NCBI GenBank assembly: GCA_021209875.1
Contig: JAGYVD010000002.1
Span: forward strand, 558,001 to 622,000
Direction of reading: 5' to 3'
DNA from: Rosellinia necatrix
Lineage: Eukaryota; Ascomycota; Sordariomycetes; Xylariales; Xylariaceae
DNA: 64,000 nt
Shown: positions 49,075 through 62,746 of the stretch, piece after piece
Position numbering within the stretch: the stretch's first letter is position 1
Layout of the letters: each line of letters begins with the position of its first letter
Position numbers and translations under genes: made by a program
The notes under the pieces: generated by a model
Databases searched by the model: none
Told to the model about the DNA's origin: nothing
The model's input: the letters and a program-made list of their open reading frames with translations, nothing else

Positions 49075-49210
49075 GTCAGTTTTAATCACACTAGTCCAAG
49101 TTTAATAGTTAGTTTATACGCTATTTATTGATTGTTTAGAATAAAAATATAGAATTGGTTGCCCATATTAGCCCATGAGCTAATACTTCCTTATAAGCAC
49201 TACCCATAAC
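49075..49210 (-). repeat. Possible 5' LTR of gypsy D
   Basis: On the minus strand a GC-richer patch starts TGTTATGGGTAGTGCTTATA at 49210 and leads into the D interior. TGTTA is a common LTR start and the position is right, but no second copy was found, so it remains unproven. Confidence 0.3.
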
Positions 49211-49534
49211 AGATCTCATATTTATAAAATAAAATAAAAAATAAACTAGGTAAAATAATTAGTTATTATTAATATATATTTTAATTTGTTAAAACTAATA
49301 AAAATTTAATTTAATATAATTTATATTAAGAATGTTTTATACCTTAAATATTATAACTTATTATTTAATTATTAATATAATAATAGTTATAATATTTATT
49401 AATATTTAAATGGTTTAATAACTATTAAAATTGTTTTATTAAAGTTTTTAAATAATAATATATTTATAATGTTTATATTTAATATATATTTATTTTAATA
49501 CCACTAGTATTTTTTTCCAAAAATATAACATGGA
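49211..49534. other. AT-rich spacer without recognisable feature
   Basis: About 320 bp of A/T-only sequence between the D copy and the GC-rich insert. Nothing identifiable. Confidence 0.4.
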
Positions 49535-49756
49535 TATATTGGGGTCCTGTATGGTGTATCTAGTGAAAATAGCGAATTACAGGTAGAAGGAAGGACTGGC
49601 TATGCCAGCCAGCCGAAGGCTGGCTAGAAATAGCCAGTGGGCTACCCTTATCTAATCTATTGCGGGCCCGGCTAGGTCCTGCGGACCCAGCCTACAGACC
49701 TAGCCTAGCCTATGCTAGGGTTGGTCCTTCGGACACCCCCTACCTGTCTGTATCAA
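49535..49756. mobile_element. GC-rich orphan insert with nested hairpins
   Basis: An abrupt island with about half G+C in a desert of A/T. It holds ACTGGCTAT at 49595-49603 paired with ATAGCCAGT at 49630-49638, enclosing AGCCAGCC/GGCTGGCT (49607-49614, 49618-49625) around a GAA loop, and a GGTCC-TGC-GGACC hairpin at 49675-49687. Later ggtccttcgga repeats that motif. No reading frame is evident. I could not find flanking TSDs or a second copy. It could be a solo LTR, a SINE or a MITE that arrived after RIP of its surroundings. Confidence 0.5.
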
Positions 49757-51199
49757 AATACATTTAAATAAACTTCTGTTTTATTTAATTTAAAATAAGA
49801 AGCGGTTTTAAATCTAATATTATATTAACTATTTTATTATTATTTTTTAATTGATAATTAATAAAAAACTATTTTTAATTTTTTATTATATATTATATTA
49901 AATTAGTATATTATTTATTTAATTTATATTGTTTAATTAATATATTAACCTTAATTTGTTTCATTATTGATAAAAAGAAAATAATAACATGTTTATTTTA
50001 ATAAGCGTTTTTTAAAAAACCAAAAACGTTGCAAATAATAAAAAATAAGTTTTTAAATTTTATTTAATTGATAAGTTTGATAATAGAGCTTTATAATATA
50101 AAAATTTATTGTTACTCAAAATAATACACATTATATTAATTTCATAATATATAATAAACTAATATTTATTTAACTTTTTGGCTATATTATAACTTTTTCA
50201 CGCATTCCTATTTTTAATTTAAAAATATATAATAAGTTTAAATAATTTGTTTAAAATATAATAAAATAAAAAACTTTAATATTAATTATTAATATTTATT
50301 TAATAAAATGTTAAGTTTTTAAACATAAAAATGAAAAGAACGTGAATATATAAGTTTTTATAAATATTATAATTTTATTGAAAACTTTAATTTTAATAAA
50401 TTAAACTATATGTTAAAAAATACTGTTTTTGCCCCTGTTTATAAAGTGTTAATAATTAAATAATATTGAAAAATAAAGTTTAAATTTTTATTATTTAAGT
50501 TTAAATATTTTAATAGATAATATTAAAAATATAATTTTATTTTTTAATTTATATATAAAATTCCCACACTTTTTTATGTACTACAAGGTTTTTAATTAAA
50601 ATAATAAACAACCTTAGTTTTATATAAGCGTTTTTTAATATTTTTATTAAGTCTGTTTGTTTTAATAAATAAATTTTTAAATAAATTTTGAGATAAAAAA
50701 ATTGTTTTAATTTTTTATTCTTTTAAAAATAATTTTTAAGTTCTATTTATTAGATAAAACAAAACTTAAATTTAATAAACAATTTAATTTATTTTTTAAT
50801 CATCTAAAACTTAAAGTTATAATATTATTTAAAATAAAACGTTTTTTGCAAAAATGATTAAATTAAAATACAAACGATTAAAAAAATAAAAAGTACAAAA
50901 GATTAAATAAATTATTAAAAAGAAATTTAATATATAATAGTTATTTACAAAAATATTAAAAGATGTTTTTAGTGTAAATAATAATCAATAAAAAATTTAA
51001 AGAGCTTTGTAGAACTTTTTATAAAACAGTTATTTAATAAACTTTAAAATAAAATCAAAAAGAACAATTTTTATTAATTTAAAAATAAATTAAGAATAAT
51101 ATATAAAAATTAATATTTTTTAATATTTTTATGTATAAACTAAGTTTATTTTAATAATATATTTATTATTTATAAAAATAAATGTAAAATTAAAAACTA
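49757..51199. other. AT-rich decayed sequence
   Basis: No gene, LTR or repeat recognised. The last kilobase is A-rich on + and leads into the G3 fragment, so it may be an unreadable upstream part of that copy. Confidence 0.35.
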
Positions 51200-52640
51200 A
51201 GATTAAAAAATATTCATAGTTTAAACTAGTTGATAATTATAATATATATATAATACACGATATAAAATATTAGCTAGTGAAAATATTTTATAATAAAACT
51301 TTAAAAATTTAAAACTATTATTCATTTTTAATTATATATAATAATGTTTAATAACAATATTTTAAATAAATATTTAAAAATAAATATGAATTTAATCATA
51401 TGTTAATTATAATACATCGTTGAAAAAAATAAAATAATTTTTATATAATATAAGGTATAATAATTAATATAGTAAAGACATCCTATAAAAGCTTAAAAAG
51501 TCAATATATATATAAACAGAATATTAAATAAAAATGATAATTTAATTTAGTTTTTATTAATAAATTATATCCATTAATAAATATAAAACATATATTAACT
51601 TTTATAAAGTATTATAAAACTATTAAATAAATATTTTAATTAATAATAAAACCTTTGTATTAATTATTCTTAAAATAATTAATTAACACAAATATTAACA
51701 ATATATTATATTTGAATATTAATCTTTTATAAGTTTATAAAATTATTATTATATAAAATAAAAATAATATTTTTAATATCTTTATATTTTAATTAAAAAA
51801 TAAAATAGCTGTAAAAACCCAAAAAACTATTAATTAAAGAAAATATATTGAAAACAAAAATATAATATAAAATATTAAAAATAATTTATTATATAAATTT
51901 TATTAAAAATATTTAAAATAAATTTAATTAAAAATAATAAAACAAGTCAATTATAAATAAGGAAACATTAATTTTAAAATATAAAATTATATATTAACCG
52001 AAAATTTTTTTATAAAAATGAACTGTTTATTTAATAAATTAGATTTTATTATGATATAATAAAAATTTAAAATAATTATTAAAAACAAAAATATATTTAT
52101 TTTAAAAATATTATACAATCAAAATTAATAAATTAATATTATATTAATTAATTATAATTATATTTAAATAATTTAGTATTAAAATAAAACGCTAAAAATA
52201 TTAATAAAACATTAGTGAAATTATAAAAGAAAAACTTTTATTATAACAAAATTAAAGCTTTAAAAATATATTGTAAAAGCTATAATATTAAAATAATTAA
52301 AAAAATTAAAATATTAATAATAAATAATATTTCACAAAAATCTCAAAAATGATATAAAATTATCCAAAAAATTAGTAATATAAATTTAAAAACAGCAGAA
52401 CTTTTAATAAAATTAAATAATTAATTATAAGCTATAAAAAATTTAATTTTGATATAATACACAAACATAATACTAAAACTATATATAAAATATAATAAAA
52501 TAAAAACAAAAACAAATATAAATTAAAACAAATATAAAAAAGTAATTTAATATAAAAGAATTTATATGATAATTTAATAATATGAATGCTTAAAAGTAAT
52601 ATATAAATAAATAATTAATATAAATCCTTTTTATTTAAAA
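51200..52640 (+). pseudogene. Gypsy G3: isolated integrase/3' pol fragment
   Basis: Colinear with G1 29.9-31.3 kb and G2 38.4-39.85 kb: catagtttaaactag, tataaaatattagctagt, ttatattaatt blocks, then the counterpart of the HPQTDGQTE region near 51595. Similarity ends near 52640, short of any LTR. It is more diverged and lacks GC patches, so it is probably an older, truncated copy. Confidence 0.65.
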
Positions 52641-53142
52641 AATATTTTTAAGCCACAGTTAAAAAGTTTATTTAATCAAATAATTATTATAACAATTGAA
52701 TTTTTAAAACTTTAACTTTTTATTTGTTTTAATTAAAGCCTAGTTTAAATTACCTTCAATTTTGTTATTTTTAAATTAAACTAGTTTATTTAATATATTA
52801 TTTATTATATTAGAAATGTTTTTTAAAATATTTTAAACAGCGCTTATAAATAAAAAGAATATTTAAATTTATAATATATATTTTGAAAATAGGTTTGAAT
52901 TTGTTTAAGAAACTGTTAAAAATTTATGAAACTATTTTGTGGAAAAACCAATGTTTTTTTTATTATTATTATTATAAAAATTATTTTTAATTATTTATTT
53001 ATAATAAAATAAACAGGATTAATTTTTGTTTATTTTATAAAGATTTTAAAAGTTTTATAAAAGAAAGTTATATATACGCTTTAGCTCTTATTATTAATAA
53101 TATAATTTTAATATAAAAACATTCATAAATTTATTTTGTTTT
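52641..53142. other. AT-rich spacer
   Basis: Contains no recognisable feature. Mixed A- and T-rich runs. Confidence 0.4.
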
Positions 53143-53640
53143 TGTGACGGTAGTATGGAACGGCTTGGCAATTAAGCTAGGAATCCCTATTTTGGGGATT
53201 TTTTAAGCAGAGGATAAATATATATAAAATATAGTTCTAATACTGCATTTATAAATGCTACACCCGCAAGCTAGAAACTATTTTTTAATTCGTTTTTATT
53301 ATATAATTAATAAATATAAAAATCTAGAGCTTATTATATTAAAAAAAAAGCTTTTTAATAAACTTAATTATGTGTATTAAATATTCTCAAAATATTACTA
53401 CGTTTTTAATAATTAATTTATATTTTTATTAAAGTTATAAGCTTAATTTGCTACTAAACCGGTGCCTTTTTTTAAAAGGTATAATCTATTTAATTTTAAA
53501 ATGCGAAATTATTTATTTAAATTTTCATATAGCTATTATTATTTATTTTAATTAAATTTTTTATATTTTAGTTTTAAAGCTTTTATTTTTATTATAGCTT
53601 TCAAAATAAGTACCGCGTTATTTTTATTTCTGCGATAACA
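53143..53640 (+). mobile_element. Candidate solo LTR (498 bp)
   Basis: Starts TGTGACGGTAGTATGG and ends GCGATAACA, i.e. TG...CA, with GTTTT directly before (53138-53142) and after (53641-53645). The first 140 bp are GC-richer and include an AATCCC...GGGATT dyad (53201-53219) of the kind seen in copia-type LTRs. The TSD is low in information, so the right boundary is only plausible. Confidence 0.4.
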
Positions 53641-54618
53641 GTTTTAATTATAACAATTAAAACAAATTTTGTTTAAAAACTATTTATAACTAAAATAGCT
53701 GATATATTTATTTAAAAGCATTACGTTTACATAAACAATATTTAAGCGCTTATTAAGTTTATTAACGAAAACTTTATATATAATTTAAATTTATTTTTAT
53801 ATAATTAATATAAAATTAGCAGCAGTGAATTTTAAACAAATAATCAAAATGCATATTTAAAAGCTTTATATAAAATGTTTAATTATAAAACTTTTTAATG
53901 CTTAATATTTTAAACTTATTATTTAAAAAATCACTACTAAGCTTTTAAATATTTAAACAGAATATTTTATTTAGCTTTAAAACAAAGCTTATTTTTAATT
54001 ACGTTATATAACTATATATAAATAAATTAACAAAACAATTAATTTTATATATAAAAAATTGCGATTAATATAAAAATTAAAAACTTTAATTTGATGTTTA
54101 AAAATTTAATTTTTATTTTATATAATATAATTTTACTTGCGTTATTTTATTTTATATTATTATTTAATAAAATATTCAGCCATTATTATAAAAGCTTTTA
54201 AAAGTAACATTAAAATAATAAGATAATATAAAAAATGAAAATAAATATATTAAAAAATAATAATTTTAAAGTTTTTTAACGTAAATAAAATGCTTGCAGC
54301 AAAATCTTTTTTAGCAGCAGTAAATACTTATATAATGCTTAATTAAAAATATTAATAACTTATAACGTTAATTAAACTAAACATAAGCTATTAAAAAAAC
54401 TTTATTTTAATAAAATATAATAAAGTTTTTACCGTTATAATTTAAAAATATAAGCTAAAAAACCAAAAAATAAGTCTAAAGTATTTATAAGCTTAATAAA
54501 CTAATAAACATAAAATAGATTCTTAGGTAGCGCGATAATATATTTGAAAAATAAAGATTAAAAAACGCATTAAAATAATCTAGCCGACAATAAATATTAT
54601 AAGTACTTATATTTAAAT

Positions 54619-54761
54619 TAACACAGCCAGGAAGAGAGGGGCTCCTTATCTAGCTAGCGCAGCCCGCTAGATAAGGATTGTGTAGCTTAAATAAGGTAAC
54701 TTAGCTTAAAAAACCTTCTGGTCCCTGCAGGACTAGAAGCTCTTATTTAATCTATATTACA
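54619..54761 (+). repeat. Element E LTR-like repeat, left copy
   Basis: Starts TAACACAGCCAGGAAGAG (TA probably from TG), holds a long dyad around ccttatctag...ctagataagg (54644-54677), then cttctggtccctgcagg, and ends tctatattaca. It is little RIP-mutated. The homology may extend about 13 bp further. Confidence 0.7.
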
Positions 54762-57700
54762 TTTCAATGAACTTTATTAAATAGTGCAGTAAATTTTATA
54801 ATTATACAACTTTATATTTTAGTCCATTTTTTTTCTGCTGGTAGATAAAATATGCTTAGCTTTTTAACGTCTGTGTATATTTAACTTTTAATATAACTTT
54901 TTTTTATATTTTAAGCGGCACTGTTTATTAAAAAAAGCAAAACGATTAGTTTTTAAGCTTAATTATTATTAATAAAATTTATTCATGTTTTTTAACATAT
55001 AAATTTAATAAATTAATCGATTTAATATAGTTTGTGTTAGCTTATCGATTATTTTATCTTTGCTAGTATAAAAAACCAAAAAATATTATGATAACAGCTA
55101 AATTTAACTTTATATTATATTTTAAACTGTTTAAATTATTAATTGTTTATATATTATTATACTTAGCTATTAAGATATTAAAATAATCTGTTATTTTTTC
55201 AAACTTTAATTATTTTAGTATTAAATATTTAATAATTGTAATATTATAATTAGTTGTTTTTAAACTTTAATTAATATTATATTTCAATAGTAATAACTAT
55301 ATATTTTAAACATAATTATTATTAGTTTTATTTTTTAAAAGCTTTTATTAACTTTTTAATAAGCACAAAAGTTTTTCATAATATTTAATTTTATTTTTAC
55401 TTTTTAATTTTTAATTTGTTTAAAACATGTATATAAGTATAAATTTATAAAACAGCTCATAATATTTGTTAATTTAATTAAAAATAATTTTTATATATTA
55501 GTTTTATTATTAATTTATTTAATAAGTGTTAATATATTCAAACATAAAATTAACTTTGAATTTTTAATACTAAAAATTTAAAATAGTTTTAATAATTAAA
55601 GTTTTAACTTTAAAACTTATAAAACCCAAAAATTCTAGTTTTAATATAGTTTAACTTAAGCTATTAGTTTTAAAAATAATATAAAAACTTTCATTTTTGC
55701 TGATAAAACTTAAGTTTATTAAGCTAGTATTTTTTAATTTATATAAAAATTAAAAACTAAAACTATAAATACTAAAATTTTATATTAAAAAAAATATAGT
55801 TTAAAATAAGTTTAATAATAAGTTTAAATTAAACAAGAATAAAAATCATAAGTTTATATTTTAAACTTGTTTAAAAACAACATAAAGATACCAAAAATTT
55901 TAATAAAAACTTTAAAATTATAGCTTAATTTAAAGCCAATGAAATAACGTCTAATAATTATAACCGTTTTTTGAAATCTTTTTAAAAAAAAATCGTTGTA
56001 AAAATTATATCGTAAAAAATGGAAATAAATTATTATAATAATAATAATTTAAATTATGAAAATTGAAAGTTAAAATTTAAATGTATTAAATAAGCTTCTA
56101 AATTATTTAATCCGCCTGTAAACCTTTTGCAGGATTAATATAATAAATTAAAAAATAATCTAATCAAAATAAAAAAGCATATTAAAAATATTAAAGCAGC
56201 AAAAACAATCAATTAATTAATATAACAATTAAAAAACGCTAGAATATTAGCTGATATAAAAACTTTAGTTTTTAAAATATTTTATCGCGCTACTAATTAA
56301 TTATTTAAAACTATATTAAATATAACTAAATATATAACAGCACTGCTTGTTTAATTTTAATATTTTAGTTATTAATATTTAACTGCAGCTATATTAGTAC
56401 TAAAACTATTATTTAAATCGTTTATTTTAATACTTTTAAAAAAACAAGCATAAGTTTTAATAATAATCATAATATTTATTATTTTAGTAGTCTGCTTTAA
56501 AATATGAGCTGTATATTTATTAATAAAAACTTTATATATTAAAACAGTATGATAATATTTAAAGTTTTTCTATTTTATATTAGTTTAAATATAACATGTT
56601 TATAATATTTTTTGCTATAACATTTTTAAAACTATAACATTTAATAAGTAATAAAAACTTATTAAAACTATTTTTATGAAATAATAATTTTAACAATCTA
56701 AATAGCTTAGATATAAATAATAATAAAAATAGTAAAAAAAAAACCGTTAAAAAATTTTTTAACTAAAAAAGTCGGAGTAGCAGAAATAATTATAAATATA
56801 AATAAAAAAACTAAAAAAAAGAATATTAAAGGTTTAATAGTTTTGTTTTTTTATTATATGATAATTATATAAAACGGGCTAATATTAACTAGTTTAACTT
56901 AAATAAAAAAATAAAAACAATATAAAAATAATAACTAATAAAAATAAGCTTATTTTTACTGACGTATTTTATTTTGTAAACAAAATTAATTTATTTTTAA
57001 TATTTTAAAAATAACAGAACAAAATATTTAATAAATTTTTATTATGTTTTAAACATTATTTAAAAAACCAGCGGTTTTATAATAAAATAATAAGCTAACT
57101 ACTAATAAATAATTTAGGTTCAAAACATAAAATTTAAACGTTATTTTAAATAAAATAACTATTTAATTTAATATATAACCTGTTATAATAATAAAACGTT
57201 GTATTTAAACTATATTATTATTAATATAATATTATAATTATAATATAAACTAATATAAACCTTAAAATTAAATAACATTTTTTAATGTTTAATATAAAGA
57301 ATACTTTAATTAAATATATAACTTAAATCATTAAAACAAAGCTTTTTTCAATAGCAGCAGTACAAAATAAATATTTACAAGCTAAAAAAAATAATTAAAA
57401 CTATAATAAAAAATGTAATAATTAAAAAAATAAATGTTGAAAAAATAGAAATGAAAACAAAAATAAAAAAAAATAATAAAATCAAAATAAAAAAAATAAT
57501 ATAATTAAAAAAAAAAAGCCGTAAGTTTAAATAATAATAAAAAAACAGCTAGAACAGACATAAAAATAAATATAATTCCTATTAAAAAAACGTGCTAATA
57601 TAGCTGAGTTAAACTTATTAATATTAAACGCCATATTATTTTATATTTTATTTAACTTTAAATTAAATAATAATACAACGTTTATTATAATTAATTATAG

Positions 57701-58868
57701 CTAATGATATAAATATTATAATTAAAGGTTTAATTTAGCGCGTAACCAGGGTTAACACGTTATATGCTATATTAAATGTTGACCTAAATATATTTAAATC
57801 GTGTTATTTTTAATTAAACGTATTTATAAATAACGCATTATATTATTTTTATTATATAATATATTATTACAATATTTATATAAATATAATTGTTTTAATA
57901 TTATATTAAAAATTATATAAAAATTGTTTTTTTTTCGTAAAAGCAATCAAAAATATAAAAGCAGAAAAATTGTATATTTTAAACAGAAAAATAAATTAAT
58001 TATACTATTAGTTTAAAAATATTTGATAAGTTATATAATTTTGAAAAAACAAAATAGAAAATAATAATTTTTATATTTTAAAGTTATTGTTAAAAATTTG
58101 TAAATAATAAAAATATTATTATTAACTTAAACTTAAGTTGTATTTATTTAATAATAATAAAATAATTATTAAATAAATTTAAACATACTTTAAAAAATAA
58201 ATAAAGTAAAATAAAATAAAAATAGTTAAATTAAATATAAACAAAAACTATATAAAGATTTTATATATTAAGCTATAATAATTATAAAATTTCATAATTG
58301 CTAGAATTTATAAACAGACCTTAAATTATAAAAAAAAAATATTAAAATATAATTAAAAACAACTTTTAAATATTTATAAAGTATTAATTGATTATAGTTT
58401 AAATATAGTTATTTTGCTAATATTAAAATTTTAAAATATTTTTTGAATATTTTTAAAATAAACTTATATGTTTATAAAACAATTTTAACATAGAAAGTTA
58501 TTTTAACGCTTAAAATATTAATACTAGCATTAGCTAAATATAAACTATCATTAAAAACAATGATTTTATATTTAAATTATTATAAAAAATAATATAATAG
58601 TTTTAAGTAAGTTTATAATTTTTTAAGCGTTATAATTATTAATCTGTTTTTAAAACTAAAATTATTTTTAAAAACATTTAAATAAATATAATTTAAAAAC
58701 AATTATATTAAAAATTAAATGTTAAAATATATAAAAAATTTTTAAAAGCTATAAATATAACTCATATATTATTAATTAATACTAGTTTATTATTTAATAC
58801 GTTTTTAAATATTTTATTACCTATTAATTTTAATATTTTTATATTTAAAAATAAAATATATATTTTTA
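54762..58868. other. Element E interior, left part
   Basis: Over 4 kb of decayed AT-rich DNA with no legible domain. A strongly A-rich stretch at 56.7-57.6 kb translates to Lys/Asn-rich low complexity on +, as would a basic gag segment after RIP. Function not assigned. Confidence 0.35.
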
Positions 58869-58873
58869 ATAAG
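58869..58873 (+). repeat. TSD of solo LTR F, left
   Basis: ATAAG, repeated exactly at 59141-59145 on the other side of the LTR. Confidence 0.8.
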
Positions 58874-59140
58874 TGTTAGAGTAGGCAAGGTGTGCCAGGC
58901 TTGGCACCACCAGTTGCCCCACTGTAAGATTAGATAAGGTGGCCCAGGCCACCTGGGCTAGCCCCACTTGGGCTAGGCCCACCCACCTGCCTGTACTTGT
59001 AGGTGGAATTCTAGGAATGCACCTAGAATTCCACCATCTTCATCACCAACTACGTACAACACACATACAGCACCACAATACAGACCAGTATACTGTAAAT
59101 ACAGCTATTTACAGCTTCATACCCCTGACAAGACTTATCA
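58874..59140 (+). mobile_element. Solo LTR F (267 bp), unmutated
   Basis: Starts TGTTAGAGTAGGC and ends GACTTATCA, so has canonical TG...CA ends, with perfect 5-bp TSD ATAAG on both sides. A solo LTR forms when the two LTRs of an integrated retrotransposon recombine and delete the interior. GC content is far above the surroundings and there is no sign of C-to-T decay, so it arrived after its host was RIP-mutated. It has a 14-bp perfect inverted repeat, GGTGGAATTCTAGG at 59002-59015 with its complement at 59022-59035, and a gtggcccaggccacctggg cluster. The open frame across it starts with GTG and is not a gene. Confidence 0.85.
59002..59035. other. Perfect 14-bp hairpin in solo LTR F
   Basis: GGTGGAATTCTAGG, six-base loop AATGCA, CCTAGAATTCCACC. 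In an LTR such a dyad could lie in the transcript 3' end or repress read-through; role unknown. Confidence 0.6.
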
Positions 59141-59145
59141 ATAAG

Positions 59146-62100
59146 TTTAAATTATTAAACGTATATTTATTAGCAGACTTTATATTAAACAGTTTTTATT
59201 ATTACTGCTATTATTTTTAATATATATTAAAGTTACAATATAATTTAAAAACTAGACCTAATTATAATAAAAACTAGCGTAATCGCTAAAATAATTAACG
59301 CGTTAAAATAACATAGTATTTTTTTAACAGGCTTTTTTTTTAACAACGTTTTTAATATAGCGAATGTAACTAGAATAACAGATATAACTAACATAATTTA
59401 TATAATAAAAGCGTTTATAATAAAAACAGGCAAATAGTTAAATAAACCGCTAAAGCTTAAAATCTAAAAAGTTTTATTAATATTAAATATAAAAAAGCTT
59501 AATAAAAAATAAAATTAAAGCTCTAAATAAACAATCTATTTATATAAAAAAGAATATTATAACGCTATAAACTTTTAAATTGTTGCAAAAAATACTTAAT
59601 ATTTAAAAAAACTAAAGCATTATTGATATACTAAAAAAAAAAAAATTTTTTTAATGAATAATTAATAATAAATAAAACTAAAATTTTAATTATATTTTTT
59701 AAGGCACATGATTAAAAAATAGTTAATATAATATTTAATAAGCTTTATAAACATAATAAAATAAAATATATTAATAGTGTTTTTATTTATATATTTAATT
59801 TTTATTATATAGTTTATATATAAAAAAAACTATAATTATATTTAATAGTTAATTTATAAGTTTTATATCAAATAGCTGTTTTAAACAACTACCTGTTGTT
59901 ATTATAATCTATAATTATGGTTTTAATTAAAAAATATTTAATTATTATAAACATAATTATATTTTTTATTAATTTATAGTTTACTCTAACAATTAAAACC
60001 GATTTATAATAATAAGTTTTTAAAAACTAAAATAATTAATAATAGTTTAAATAAAATTTTATAATATGTTTATATATCTTTAATGTTTTATAAATAAATT
60101 ACTTTATTTTAATAAATATTATTATAAAATTTTTATTAATAATAATATTATTTTTTAAATTTTAAAACAGATTATATAGCTTATTTATATAATATTTTTA
60201 CTTTGTTCAACAAAAACTTTATTTTTATTTTTAAAAAACTTTTATTATATATTTTTTTATTAAACTATTAAACTTATAAATAAACGGTCTAAGTTTATTA
60301 ATAACAAAAAACAACTAGTAATATTTAAAAACTTTAAATGTTTAAATTAATTAAAAGTTTTAAAATAATATTTAAAAACTACAGGATTTTTTATATATTA
60401 TTATTATATTATATTAAAGTTGCAGAACTTTTATAAAAATATAAAATAAAGTTATTTAATAAAAACATAATATAAAAAATATAAAGTTAATAATTATAAT
60501 AATCACTAAATATATTATTAGTTTATATATTTTAAACTAATTATAATTAAAATAAAATTATTTAAAGTTTTTGAAAATTTAATTTATTTATATATTATAT
60601 TTTATTATTATAATGTTATAAAAATATCATATATATAAATAAATAGCTTGCTCAAAAAAGCTTTAAAAAATCTTGTTTTATATCAAAAATAAATATATAT
60701 AAAATCTAAAGTTAATAATTTTGAATATATAAATATCACCCATAATATTTTCAAGTTGTTATATATTATAACTAAATATAAAATATAAACTATTTATGCT
60801 AAAGGTAGATTGCGTAGTCTAAGCATATTAATGTTTATAAACTATCATTAAAGCTTTAATTAATTTAATAATTCTTTTATTAATTATTTAATAAAAGAAA
60901 ATATATTAAATTAAACTAAGTTTAAGAATACATTTATGAACTATATAAATAAACGTTTAATTAATATATTTATATATTTGTTATAATATAAATCATAAAC
61001 ATATTATATATTAAATAAACTAAACTTTGTTTTAAATATATTTACTTGATTACAAAATATTACCGATTTAATAAATACTAAGAAAAATAGTTTAAATAAA
61101 TAAAAACTGATATTAAATAATATATAAATAATATTTTTAGAACTAATAATAAAAAATAATAAAAGCTAAAATTATAACATATTATATTAAAAATTTAAAT
61201 ATTAAAAGTTTTAAAAATAATATATAAAAATAACAAAACGTTAATTTTTTAAGGTTAAATATTTTTTCATAATTATAAATAATTTATTACAAAATATTAA
61301 CTAAAAAATAAGCATAAATTATATATTTTTAAAAATAAATAATTAAACTTTTGGCAATAATATATAATAATAAATACTATTTTTATAAATAATATATATT
61401 AAAAAACTAGAGCTTTATATAATCAACTTAAAAATTTATAAAGTAAAAATATATTGAAATTATTATAACAAATATAATTTATATAGTATTATTAAAAAAG
61501 CCGCATTATAGTTATTAATTTATTTATTTAGAAAATATTTAACTAATAAAAATAATTATAATAAACTTTATTATAAGGCTACTTAATATATTATTTTTAA
61601 TTATACTATAATAATCAAAAAAATTAATGATTATAATATCTTAATAATAATAATATATGTTATATTACAACATTTATTATTTATATTTAATAATAAAAAC
61701 TATGTTGCTAAAAACTAGGCAAAAGTATTAGTTAAGCAATTGCTGTTATTTAATTAAAATATATTAAACAATATTATTTTTAATTAAAATTATAAATTTA
61801 TTTTTAAATTTTAAATAAAACTTTAAAACGCTATCAAAGCAAAACTTTTATAACAACTTTTATTATTTATAAAATTATAGTTTATTTAAACAAAAGATAT
61901 TAAACAGTGAAAATTGCTATTTAATATTATACATATATATATTTAAACCACGATTAAGTAAATATATTATTAATTCTAAAGTAAAACTTAAATAAAATAT
62001 ATGGAGAACTTATTAAGGTATTAGCTTATAAACAGCTTTTTAAATTTTAGCTATTTAAATCAAACCATGTTTTTATTAATATAAAATAAATATAATTATT

Positions 62101-62746
62101 AAAAATATTTTTATAAAAATATAAAATTATCTATAAATTTTATAGCAGTATATATAAAATAATATTATTATAATAAATATAAATTAACAAAGTTGAACAT
62201 AAAAATATAATATATTTAAAACTTTATTTAAAATATTATTTTTTAGAAAGCTGTTTAAAAAATATTTTTAATAACGCGTAAAACTATAAAAATTAAAAAA
62301 ATTTAATAGATTAGCTTATAAGTTAAAATTACTAAAAACTTTTAATATTTATCTTATTATTTTAATTATGCATTTATTACTTTGAAATATAAACAAGGAT
62401 TTTTTTTATGAAAAATATTAATATTAGGCCTAATGTTTAAAAAAACAGGACTTAAAAAATATTTCATTTCAAATTAAAATAATCTTTAAACATTAAATAA
62501 ACTATATTAAAAACTGATGCAATTATTTTATTAAATAAAAAAAATATAGTTATAAAAATAACTAATAAAAAGTAGAGTAGCAATTATACAATATTAAAAA
62601 GGTAATTTAAAAATACTAAAATTAAAAACAAAATAAACCTTGCCTAAAAAAAATACAAAAAAAAGCTATAGCTAACTTTATAAGCAGCAAAAAAAAAAGT
62701 TATCTAGTTATTAAAAACAATAACACTTTATTATAGCTTTAGTACT
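59146..62746. other. Element E interior, right part
   Basis: Decayed AT-rich DNA, 3.6 kb, stops in all frames. No repeat end, RNA or domain identified with confidence. Confidence 0.35.

Noticed and set aside
54617..54775. piggyBac-like end because the repeat starts with TTAA
   Set aside because: The repeats are direct rather than inverted, and TTAA is expected by chance in such AT-rich DNA.
58939..59220. 93-residue open frame (starts with GTG)
   Set aside because: It lies mostly inside the solo LTR F, uses a non-ATG start, runs out of the LTR into A/T-only DNA and resembles no protein.
61115..61130. Copia-type RT box (YINNI on +) in element E
   Set aside because: A tetrad of AT-only codons occurs by chance here, and I could not find the upstream RT blocks at the right spacing.
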